NCBI GenBank assembly: GCA_965178525.1
Contig: CBCXVS010000006.1
Location: forward strand, 1-62,116
Direction: 5' to 3'
From: CBCXVS01 sp965178525
Lineage (GTDB): Bacteria; Tectomicrobia; Entotheonellia; Entotheonellales; Entotheonellaceae
DNA: 62,116 nt
The first letter of the stretch is position 1; every line of letters starts with the position of its first letter. A model generated the notes under the pieces. The model worked only from the letters and a program-made list of their open reading frames with translations. It was not told where the DNA came from and did not search any database. Positions 34,419 to 42,495 of the stretch are shown here, one piece after another. Both the position numbers and the translations under genes were made by a program.

Positions 34419-34449
34419 ATAGCAGCACACAGATGAAGAGGTTGCTCCT

Positions 34450-36096
34450 ATGTCTTCCGCATCCCTATTTGCCCCAGAGGTGATCACACGGTACACAGCC
34501 GCCGGATACTGGCCCAATACGACGATTTGTACGTATCTCGACGCGGCGCGGCAACGGCATCCGGATAAAACGGCGGTGGTCGATCCGCATGGGCGGCTGA
34601 CCTACGCTGAATTGGGGCGGCAGGTTGACCGCCTGGCGCTGGCGCTGCTCGGTCTCGGGGTGGATACGGGCGATGTGGTCTCGTTCCAGTTGCCGAACTG
34701 GAATCAGTTCGTGGTGATTCAGTACGCCCTCAGCCGCATTGGCGCGGTCGCCAATCCGCTCATTCCGATCTATCGTCAGCGGGAATTGCGCTTTATGCTG
34801 AAGCTGGCAGGCTCCAAGATGATGATCATTCCACGGACGTTCCGCGGCTTCGATTATGCGGGTATGATGCGCGAATTGTGGCCTGAGCTGCCGCTGCTGC
34901 AGCGGATATACGTGCTGGGGGATGACGTGCCCGACGATATGCACGCCTTCGATGCGCTGCTGCAGACGCCGCGGGAGGGGCCGGGCGACGTGGCGGCATT
35001 GCAGGCGCGGCGGCTCGATCCCAATGCCCTGGCCGAAATTATCTTTACGTCCGGCACCACCGGCGAGCCCAGGGGCGTGATGCATACCCAGAACACCATT
35101 CTCTGTCCGGTGCTCCGCCTCATTGAGCGCCTGCACCTCAGCGAGGATGAAGTCATCATGATGGCCTCGACCTTTGCGCATCAAGCCGGCTATCTCTACG
35201 GCGCGCACATGCCCACGGTGTTGGGCGGGACCGGCGTCTACATGGACGTGTGGAACGCCGCGCGGGCCGTGCAGCTGATCGAAGCCGAAGGCGTCACCTG
35301 GACCATGGGCGCCACGCCGTTTCTCAGTGATCTCGCCTATGCGCCCAACTTGGAGCCGCGCGCCGTTGACACCTTGCGAATTTTTCTCAGTGCTGGCGCG
35401 GCGATTCCGCGGCAACTGGTCATCGATGCGCAAGAGCGCCTGCAATGCGCCATTTCGGCCGGTTGGGGCATGACGGAAAATGCCCTGGTGACGGTCAATC
35501 GCACGGATGACCCGGCGGAAAAAATCTTTGGCACGGATGGGTGTTGCCTCGAGGGCATGGAAGTCAAGACCGTCAACGAGGCCGGGCAGGAGGTGGCGGT
35601 GGGGCAGGAGGGTGATCTGCTCTGCCGTGGGCCGCAACATTTTGCCGGCTATTATCAGCGTCCGCACGTCACCGCGGAAAATGTCACCCCGGACGGCTGG
35701 TTCAAGACCGGCGACCGGGCCATCCTGGATGCGGCTGGCTATATTCGTATCAGTGGCCGCAGCAAGGATATTATTATTCGCGGCGGAGAGAACATTCCGG
35801 TGGTCGAAGTGGAAAACCTGTTGCACAAACATCCCAAGGTCGCCAATGTGGCCATTGTCGGGATGCCGGATGAGCGCTTACAAGAAAAAGCCTGTGCTTA
35901 CGTCATTCCACAGCCGGGCGAAGCCTTCACATTTGGCGAGATGATTGACTATTTACTGGCGCAACAGCTCGCCAAGCAGTATTTGCCGGAGCACTTGGAG
36001 GTTGCCGATGCGTTTCCGATGACGCCGAGTGGCAAGATTCAGAAGTATCTGCTGCGGCAGTGGCTAACCGAGCACATGACGTCGGATCAGGAGTAA
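34450..36096 (+). CDS. Acyl-CoA synthetase (AMP-binding; cyclohexanecarboxylate-CoA ligase-like)
   Basis: 548 aa of the ANL superfamily. P-loop-like motif A3 is IIFTSGTTGEPRGV (about 197-210), A5 is SAGWGMTEN (about 336-344), A7 is GWFKTGDRAILD (about 416-427), A8 is ISGRSKDIIIRGGENI, and the catalytic C-terminal lysine is in TPSGKIQKYLL (about 529). It would activate a carboxylate to an acyl-CoA. The overall pattern is closest to AliA-type and medium-chain ligases; substrate uncertain. The gene is bracketed by two direct copies of the 75-bp element, and the right one supplies its TAA stop. Confidence 0.9.
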   Translation: MSSASLFAPEVITRYTAAGYWPNTTICTYLDAARQRHPDKTAVVDPHGRLTYAELGRQVDRLALALLGLGVDTGDVVSFQLPNWNQFVVIQYALSRIGAVANPLIPIYRQRELRFMLKLAGSKMMIIPRTFRGFDYAGMMRELWPELPLLQRIYVLGDDVPDDMHAFDALLQTPREGPGDVAALQARRLDPNALAEIIFTSGTTGEPRGVMHTQNTILCPVLRLIERLHLSEDEVIMMASTFAHQAGYLYGAHMPTVLGGTGVYMDVWNAARAVQLIEAEGVTWTMGATPFLSDLAYAPNLEPRAVDTLRIFLSAGAAIPRQLVIDAQERLQCAISAGWGMTENALVTVNRTDDPAEKIFGTDGCCLEGMEVKTVNEAGQEVAVGQEGDLLCRGPQHFAGYYQRPHVTAENVTPDGWFKTGDRAILDAAGYIRISGRSKDIIIRGGENIPVVEVENLLHKHPKVANVAIVGMPDERLQEKACAYVIPQPGEAFTFGEMIDYLLAQQLAKQYLPEHLEVADAFPMTPSGKIQKYLLRQWLTEHMTSDQE

Positions 36097-36168
36097 GTAC
36101 GGAGGCAACATGAAATTTATATCTTTCCTCTGGAGAAATTATAAAGGTAATGATGCCCAGGCACTTCA
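36094..36168 (+). repeat. 75-bp palindromic element, copy 3
   Basis: 75 bp, same orientation as copy 2. The left end TAAGTACGGAGGCAACAT includes the ligase stop codon; the right end is ATGATGCCCAGGCACTTCA. The centre is ATATCTTTCCTCTGGAGAAA. It fills nearly all of the gap before the aldo/keto reductase gene. Confidence 0.8.
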
Positions 36169-36189
36169 TGCGGCGAGAGGAGATAAAGC

Positions 36190-37146
36190 GTGCGTTATCG
36201 GCGTTTGGGACGAACGGATCTCCAGGTGTCGGAAATCGGGTTTGGGGCGTGGGCGATTGGGGGGAACAAACACGGCCATAGTTATGGGCCGACCGACAAT
36301 GCCGAGTCGCTGCGCACCCTGAAGCGGGCGTTCGAGCTGGGCTGTACCTTTTTTGATACGGCTGATATTTACGGCCATGGGTTGAGCGAGAAACTGCTGC
36401 ACCAGGCATTGCATACGCATCGGCACGAATGCGTGATTGCCACCAAGGTTGGCAACGATTTCTATAACGGCCCGTTTCGCAAAAACTTCGATCCGGACTA
36501 CATCCGTTTTGCGCTGGAAAAAAGTCTGCAACGATTGCAGACAGATTACATCGATCTGTACCAGCTCCACAATCCGCCGCTCATGATGCTGGAGCGGGGC
36601 GAGCACTACGCGATCCTGGAGGATCTGAAAAGCGAGGGCAAGATCCGCTACTATGGCGTCTCCGTGCATGACGCCTATGAGGGCATGATGGCCATCGAGA
36701 CCGGCAAGCCAGATGTGATCCAGGTGGTCCATAACCTGCTGCGGCAGGACGCCCGCGAGGAACTCTTCCCCTTGGCCCTGGAGCGCGATGTGGGCGTCAT
36801 TGCACGGGAACCGTTGGCCAGTGGCATGTTGACCGGGAAGTACCGCGCCGATTCGACCTTTACCGCGGGCGACATCCGGGCGGAATGGCCGCCGGAGTAT
36901 CTGGCCTTTCAAACCCAATTGGTGGATCGCCTCCGTTTTCTGGCGACTCCGGAGCAACGGACGCTGTCGCAAGCCGCGCTCCGCTTTGTTCTCGACGAAC
37001 CCGCTCTGTCTGTGGTGATTGCCGGTATGAAGACGGTGGTACACGTGGAGGAGAATGTCCGGGCGGGCGACCTTCTAGCCCTCACAAAAGCCGAGCAGGC
37101 GGCGATTGCGGAGGTTGTGGCCGACGCTATGGACGATTTGTTCTAG
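36190..37146 (+). CDS. Aldo/keto reductase
   Basis: 318 aa from a GTG start at 36190 with AGGAG 8 nt upstream. The catalytic tetrad is complete: Asp56, Tyr61 (DTADIYGHG), Lys86 (IATKVG) and His127 (YQLHNPP). Later, GVIAREPLASGMLTGKY and a C-terminal NADPH-binding stretch are present. It reduces aldehydes or ketones with NAD(P)H; the substrate is unknown. The residues after about 285 (MKTVVHVEEN) match the usual end of the family, so TAG is a genuine stop here. Confidence 0.9.
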   Translation: MRYRRLGRTDLQVSEIGFGAWAIGGNKHGHSYGPTDNAESLRTLKRAFELGCTFFDTADIYGHGLSEKLLHQALHTHRHECVIATKVGNDFYNGPFRKNFDPDYIRFALEKSLQRLQTDYIDLYQLHNPPLMMLERGEHYAILEDLKSEGKIRYYGVSVHDAYEGMMAIETGKPDVIQVVHNLLRQDAREELFPLALERDVGVIAREPLASGMLTGKYRADSTFTAGDIRAEWPPEYLAFQTQLVDRLRFLATPEQRTLSQAALRFVLDEPALSVVIAGMKTVVHVEENVRAGDLLALTKAEQAAIAEVVADAMDDLF

Positions 37147-37478
37147 TACGGCGCACCGATTGCCAACGTAGGGTGCATCGTGGCGAGGTACTTGCCATAG
37201 CGCAGCAACGACCTGATGATTGATCCTTGCACGTTAGGCTGCAATGCGACTGGCATTTGGGTCGGGTGGTGGAACCGGCGGGAAAAACGCGGCAAATGGG
37301 AGAAACAAAGCAACGTAGCCCATGAATGTGAGGAGAGGTGAAACGCCACCCGTTTCTCCCTTACCGACATCTTCAAATAATACACTGAATGTCCCCGGAA
37401 AAGATATCAGAAAATCACGTATCCTGTTGTAGGATTTTATGAGGAATTATCCAAGAAAGGCGTTGCGCCATCGCTCAC
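37147..37478. other. Convergent intergenic region
   Basis: About 330 bp between the ends of the aldo/keto reductase gene (plus) and gspM (minus). No clear hairpin with a T-run and no coding frame with a start was found. Confidence 0.5.
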
Positions 37479-38015
37479 TTACGTCGCGTCTTCCTTGGGC
37501 GTGAAGGTGGAGACACGAAACGTGACCGTCAGAAGTTGTCGGTCATTCAAACGCGGCTTGATGCGGAGGCGTTTGATCCGCAGATATTGGGGCGATTGTT
37601 CGATCTCGTACAGGTATTTTGTGAGCTTCTCTAGCGTTACATCATCCATTCTAATCTCGACGGATTTCTCCGTATAGGCATCACTCGGCACACTCCGTAT
37701 GGTCTTCATGGAACTCACTTTCGTACCCACACGGTTAGCCAGGGCACTGAGCTGCGAACGGATCGCAGGACCTTGCTTCTGTTTGAGCTGCGCGTTGATA
37801 TTATCCAGCACGCATTTCTGCTGCAGATATTCTCGCCGGTGCGTCTGCAACATCTGCAGATCTTGTTGCGCTTTCCGGATTTGCCGGTCGAGACGGGACG
37901 AATGGGCTAGAACCGGATCGATAACCAGGGTATACAAAAGCGCCAAGATGACAGCCACAGCCGCGCCGATGACCAAGGTTTTCTCGCGCATTTGAAGGTT
38001 TTGGAAGAAGTTCAT
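37479..38015 (-). CDS. gspM: Type II secretion protein GspM
   Basis: 178 aa. An N-terminal cytoplasmic stub, one membrane helix (about 16-33), a coiled coil (about 38-65) and a ferredoxin-like periplasmic domain (about 95-175). This is the GspM architecture; it stabilises GspL in the inner-membrane platform. It overlaps gspL by four bases and is the last gene of the operon. Confidence 0.82.
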   Translation of the reverse strand: MNFFQNLQMREKTLVIGAAVAVILALLYTLVIDPVLAHSSRLDRQIRKAQQDLQMLQTHRREYLQQKCVLDNINAQLKQKQGPAIRSQLSALANRVGTKVSSMKTIRSVPSDAYTEKSVEIRMDDVTLEKLTKYLYEIEQSPQYLRIKRLRIKPRLNDRQLLTVTFRVSTFTPKEDAT

Positions 38016-39508
38016 GAGACGTTGTCCAGCGTTTTTGCCAGAGTGATCGTCAGTTGGAATGTCACCCGATTGGCCTCCTTTTTGGCGCTGTTAACTTCCA
38101 CATTGGCAATCGCCGGTGCGGCTTTCAGCGCCGCTTCGAGGTTGTCGAGATCCTTATACGATCCGACGTTGCCTCCCATGTCGACAGAATTGTCTGTGAT
38201 GGCGAGCGTCTCAACGTTCAGCGCCAGTTCTGGAGGAACACGGGCGCTAATTTCCCGCAGAAGCTGGAGGCCGGTCAATTGCGCCCCGGTGACGCCGCCA
38301 AAGGCGCGGAGACGATCACTGATTTCCTGTACTTTTCCCTGCATCTGAGCAACCGGCTGAATCAGCCGGGTGCCCGGCAACGTGGAGCGAAAGACCTCCT
38401 CGAGGTACGCGTTCAGTTGGCTCAGGCGTTGGGTTTTGAAATGGTTCTCGATATACAGGCTGCCCATGCCCATGCCGGCCAAGAGCATGAGGAAACATCC
38501 CACGCCCACGAGGCGTCCGCGCAGTTCTTGCAGATCTTGGTGTAGGACAAAGCGTTCGCGCCGGAGGTTGAGCCCTACCGCCTGGCGATCGAGACCCCGT
38601 ATGGCGGCGCCAAACGCGACGGCAATACCGGCCTGCGAGACCGAGGCCAACGGCGTGCTCGCGGCTCGATACGCTTCCGCCGTGAGGCGCCACGGCTCCA
38701 CAGGGATGCCAAGGGGGTGCTGCAAGATGTCCGCCAGGGGCGCGAGGTCGTCCTCTGCCGCGCCGGAGAGCACCAAACGCTCCACCTCGTAGGGATGGTC
38801 CAAGACATTTTCGTAGGCATAGAGGGTGTGTTGCACTTGTTTGTCCAGCCGGTTCGCATACGTCTCCAGCGACATGTGGGCCTGGGGCCAGCCATAGGCC
38901 CAACTCCGGGCAAACACCGGGGCGCCCTGATCGAGTATCGTCAGCAACGTCCGTGCTGGCTGCACATCAATCAGCACCGTGTTCATGGGCGGGGCCGGGG
39001 CGCCCAGCAGCGTGGCGTTGGCCAGGCTGAAGACGTCAAAATCGATCACACTGGGTTCGAGCCCGGTCGTTTGGAGCATCTCCAACGTATTGGCAATGAG
39101 GTCCTGCGACACGGCTGCCGCCAGAATGGGCGTCTGCTCACCCGACGTCGACGGCAAGATTTGGAAATCCGCGACCACCTCGTCAGGTTCGAACGGCATG
39201 CGTTCGTCCAGAGTGAATTTGATCACTTGCCGGATGCGCCGGGAATCCCGGAACGGGAGCATGAGGTTGCGCAGCACGGCGTGGGATGCCGGTAGGGTCA
39301 CGACCAGCGTATCGCCCCGCAGCCGGTGGGTATCGAGGAGGTCTTCTAACGTCTGCTGCTGCACACGGAGTTGGTCTTCAGGGTCGTCCTGCGGCGGCAG
39401 CGGTTGGTACACCGCGGCGGTGATGTCATAGGCTTTGGCGGCGCCGGTCAACTGCACCAGCGCCAGACTCTGAGAACCCAGTTCGATGCCGAGGCTCTGT
39501 TTCGGCAT
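38012..39508 (-). CDS. gspL: Type II secretion protein GspL (PilM-PilN-like fusion)
   Basis: 498 aa. The N-terminal ~300 residues are an actin-like PilM/GspL cytoplasmic domain beginning SLGIELGSQSLALVQL, with ASHAVLRNLMLPF and VSQAGIAVAFGAA. A membrane helix follows at about 333-352 and a periplasmic PilN/GspL domain ends the chain. GspL links the GspE ATPase to the periplasmic platform. The gene is 31 bp after gspF, where the five pseudopilin genes normally sit; they are absent. Confidence 0.85.
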   Translation of the reverse strand: MPKQSLGIELGSQSLALVQLTGAAKAYDITAAVYQPLPPQDDPEDQLRVQQQTLEDLLDTHRLRGDTLVVTLPASHAVLRNLMLPFRDSRRIRQVIKFTLDERMPFEPDEVVADFQILPSTSGEQTPILAAAVSQDLIANTLEMLQTTGLEPSVIDFDVFSLANATLLGAPAPPMNTVLIDVQPARTLLTILDQGAPVFARSWAYGWPQAHMSLETYANRLDKQVQHTLYAYENVLDHPYEVERLVLSGAAEDDLAPLADILQHPLGIPVEPWRLTAEAYRAASTPLASVSQAGIAVAFGAAIRGLDRQAVGLNLRRERFVLHQDLQELRGRLVGVGCFLMLLAGMGMGSLYIENHFKTQRLSQLNAYLEEVFRSTLPGTRLIQPVAQMQGKVQEISDRLRAFGGVTGAQLTGLQLLREISARVPPELALNVETLAITDNSVDMGGNVGSYKDLDNLEAALKAAPAIANVEVNSAKKEANRVTFQLTITLAKTLDNVS

Positions 39509-39539
39509 GGTAGCGACTTCCTGTGTACGACGGAGTGGG

Positions 39540-40766
39540 TTAACGGATCGCGCTGTTAATTTCGAATATCGGCAAGAGAATCGCGATCACAATACAAAAG
39601 GCAAAAGCCCCTAACACAACGGTAATCAACGGCTCGATGAGCGACAGTAGCCCTTCCACACTCGTTTGTACATCGTTGTCATAGGCATCTGCGACGCGCA
39701 AGAGCATGTCTTCCAACTGCCCACTCTGTTCCCCGATCGAAATCATATGCGACACCAGAGGCGGAAAATACCCGCTGTCGCGCAAGGGGGTGGCAATATC
39801 GGAGCCCTCACGAATCAAATCCTTGGCCTCGTCGATGGCCTTGGCCAAGACCGTGTTGTTGAGGACGGCACGGGCGATTTCCAGCCCATCGAGCAAGGGA
39901 ATGCCGCTTTGCAACAGGATGCCCAGGGTGCGAGAGAAGCGTGACATGGCGACCTTCAAGGACAGCGGCCCGAACACCGGCATCCGAATCGCCCACGTAT
40001 CGAACCATCGCGTGCCGCGCTCGGTGGCGCGGTAGCGCTGCACGGACACCGCGAGACCGAGAATGCCAAGACCGAGGAGCCACCAATACGCTTGCAAGAA
40101 ATCACTGATGGCGATGAGCGTCACGGTTGGCCAGGGCAACGTCGCATCCATATCGACAAAGATCGAGGTCACCGTCGGCACCACATAAGTCAGAAGCGCA
40201 AAGAGAATCAAGACACTCAGGATGAGCATGAGGATCGGATAGTACATGGCGGACTGAATCTTTTTGTACGTGGTGAGCTGTTGTTCGCTAAAATCCGCCA
40301 GGCGCAGTAAGACCACCGGCAAGGCGCCACTGGCCTCGCCGGCCCGCACCATATTAATGAACAGAGGCGAAAAGACCCGCCGGTGTTCCTCCAGAGCCGC
40401 GGCCAAGCTGCTGCCTTCATTGATGCTTTCCCGCACCTGAATGAGCGTTTTTTTCAAGGCCGAATTTTCGGTTTGTTCGATGAGTGCCGTCATCGAATCC
40501 ACTACCGTGAGACTGGCGGCGAGCAGGGTGGCGAATTGACGCGTCATGATGGTTAGGTCTTTGGCGCGTACGCGGCTAAACAGCGTCAGCTCGCCTAGCC
40601 CCCGGCTTTGCGCCGGCGCGTCATCCTTGGCGGTTTCGATGACCTCGGTGGGAAAGAGCTGCGATTGCCGCAGCTTGGTCCGAGCCGCGCGGGCGCTGTC
40701 AGCATTGATAATGCCTTTCGTCGATTTGCCGCGCTCATTCAGCGCCGTGTACGTGTAGACCGGCAT
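39540..40766 (-). CDS. gspF: Type II secretion platform protein GspF
   Basis: 408 aa, the usual length. Two repeated cytoplasmic helical domains (about 70-190 and 272-395) each with the GspF signature (FATLLAASLTVVDSM, FSRTLGILLQSGIPLLDG), and three membrane helices (about 170-190, 222-240 and 378-400). The polytopic core of the T2SS assembly platform. The start shares its position with the end of gspE (overlap at 40766). Confidence 0.95.
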   Translation of the reverse strand: MPVYTYTALNERGKSTKGIINADSARAARTKLRQSQLFPTEVIETAKDDAPAQSRGLGELTLFSRVRAKDLTIMTRQFATLLAASLTVVDSMTALIEQTENSALKKTLIQVRESINEGSSLAAALEEHRRVFSPLFINMVRAGEASGALPVVLLRLADFSEQQLTTYKKIQSAMYYPILMLILSVLILFALLTYVVPTVTSIFVDMDATLPWPTVTLIAISDFLQAYWWLLGLGILGLAVSVQRYRATERGTRWFDTWAIRMPVFGPLSLKVAMSRFSRTLGILLQSGIPLLDGLEIARAVLNNTVLAKAIDEAKDLIREGSDIATPLRDSGYFPPLVSHMISIGEQSGQLEDMLLRVADAYDNDVQTSVEGLLSLIEPLITVVLGAFAFCIVIAILLPIFEINSAIR

Positions 40767-42472
40767 TAGTCACTCTCCTGCGTGACCCGAAGGAGTTCTT
40801 CCACCGTGGTGAGGCCTTGCAGGACCTTGTGCGCCCCATCCTGCATCAGCGTCAGCATGCCGCGTGTCATGGCCTCGGTTTTAATGGTACTGGCGTTGGC
40901 CTGCTGCATAATTAAGGGACGAATGGTATCGTCGAGCGGCAGCAACTCGTAAATCCCCACGCGGCCGCGAAACCCCGTGCCCCGGCACTGATCACAGCCG
41001 CGTCCCTGGTAGAGATAGCCGCCGTGTGCGGCACAGTCCTCCGGCGTCAAGCCGATTTCGCGTAGGGTGTCCACATCGGGCTTGACGGGTTCACGGCAGG
41101 ATGGACAGAGCAACCGGACCAGACGTTGCGCCATCATGGCCAGGACGGAGGACGAGATCAAAAACGGTTCAACACCCATGTCGAGGAGGCGGGTGGCGGC
41201 GCTCGCCGCATCGTTGGTATGCAGGGTACTGAACACCAAGTGCCCGGTGAGCGAGGACTGAATGGCCACCTCGGCGGTTTCGCGGTCCCGGATCTCACCG
41301 ATCATAATCACGTCGGGATCTTGACGCAGAATCGACCGCAGGCCGTTGGCGAATGTCAGGTCGATTTTGGCGTTGACCTGGGTTTGCCCGATCCCTTCGA
41401 GCTGGTACTCAATGGGATCTTCCACCGTAATGACATTGACTTCGGGCGCATTGATGCGCGCCAGCGTGGCATACAGGGTGGTGGTTTTGCCGCTTCCGGT
41501 CGGCCCTGTGACCAAAATGATGCCATGCGAGCGGCTGATCAACCGCGTGTAGAGTTGTAAGAGTTCTGGCGAAAATCCAATCTCCTCCAGACCTAGCAGC
41601 GCATCGGATTTGTCCAGCAAGCGCAGCACCAAGCGCTCTCCGAAGGCCGTGGGCAGCACGGAGACGCGAATGTCGACGTCCTTGTTGCGCACGCGGATCG
41701 GGATACGCCCATCCTGCGGCAGACGTTTTTCTGCGATATTCAGATCCGCCATGATTTTCAGCCGCGACGTGACCGCCGACTGAAACCGTTTGGGGGGCGT
41801 AAAGACCTCCTGCAGCACGCCATCGATACGGTAGCGCACCTTCAGCGAGCGTTCGAACGGCTCGATGTGAATGTCGCTCGCCCGGTCCTGCACGGCTTGG
41901 GAGAGAATCAAATTGACCAGTTGAATAATCGGCGCTTCGGAATCTTGGTCGAGAAGATCTTGCGGACCTTCCAAATTATGCGCCAACTGGCCCAGGTCCG
42001 CCGCGCCGAGATCCTCGATCACCTTCGCCGCCGTTTGCGGATCCGCGTCATAGAGACGATTGAGGACCGCGATAATCTCGCGTTCGAGGCACAATACCGG
42101 CTCCACCGGCGTCTTCAGCAGCAGGCTGACGTCATCGAGAGGTTGCAGATTGAGGGGATCGCGCATGGCGACGAGAACCGCCCCTTCTTCCTTGCGAATG
42201 GGCATGAGCTTGTGCTGGCGGGCAAAGGCCAGCGGCACCTGCCGCATCAAGTCCGGATCAACGTCGCCCTCGGGCAACGTCTTCCAATAGGGAATGCCCA
42301 ACTGTTGGCTCTGCGCCTGTAACAACTCCTCCTCCGTGATGAAGTTTTGCTGCACCAGAACCTCGTCGAGGCGTTGGCCCCGTTGCTGGCGCAATTCCTC
42401 GGCCCGGGCGAGCTGGTCCGGGGTCAACGACGTGCTCCCAAGGAGGATGTCTTCTAACCGCGTATGACGCAT
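40766..42472 (-). CDS. gspE: Type II secretion ATPase GspE
   Basis: 568 aa. An N-terminal MshEN/GspE-N domain (about 1-150), Walker A GPTGSGKTTT (about 325), the Asp box ITVEDPIEYQ, Walker B MIGEIRDRETAE, and the tetracysteine zinc site CPSCREP with GCDQCRGTGFRGRVGIYE near 470-505. It powers pseudopilus assembly. It abuts gspF and follows gspD by 23 bp. Confidence 0.96.
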   Translation of the reverse strand: MRHTRLEDILLGSTSLTPDQLARAEELRQQRGQRLDEVLVQQNFITEEELLQAQSQQLGIPYWKTLPEGDVDPDLMRQVPLAFARQHKLMPIRKEEGAVLVAMRDPLNLQPLDDVSLLLKTPVEPVLCLEREIIAVLNRLYDADPQTAAKVIEDLGAADLGQLAHNLEGPQDLLDQDSEAPIIQLVNLILSQAVQDRASDIHIEPFERSLKVRYRIDGVLQEVFTPPKRFQSAVTSRLKIMADLNIAEKRLPQDGRIPIRVRNKDVDIRVSVLPTAFGERLVLRLLDKSDALLGLEEIGFSPELLQLYTRLISRSHGIILVTGPTGSGKTTTLYATLARINAPEVNVITVEDPIEYQLEGIGQTQVNAKIDLTFANGLRSILRQDPDVIMIGEIRDRETAEVAIQSSLTGHLVFSTLHTNDAASAATRLLDMGVEPFLISSSVLAMMAQRLVRLLCPSCREPVKPDVDTLREIGLTPEDCAAHGGYLYQGRGCDQCRGTGFRGRVGIYELLPLDDTIRPLIMQQANASTIKTEAMTRGMLTLMQDGAHKVLQGLTTVEELLRVTQESD

Positions 42473-42495
42473 GATGAGTCTCTTCCAACCTGGCT

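Noticed and set aside
34465..35832. 455-codon open frame on the minus strand
   Set aside because: Antisense shadow of the acyl-CoA ligase gene, which has every ANL motif.
36166..37044. 292-codon open frame on the minus strand
   Set aside because: Antisense to the aldo/keto reductase, which has a complete catalytic tetrad.
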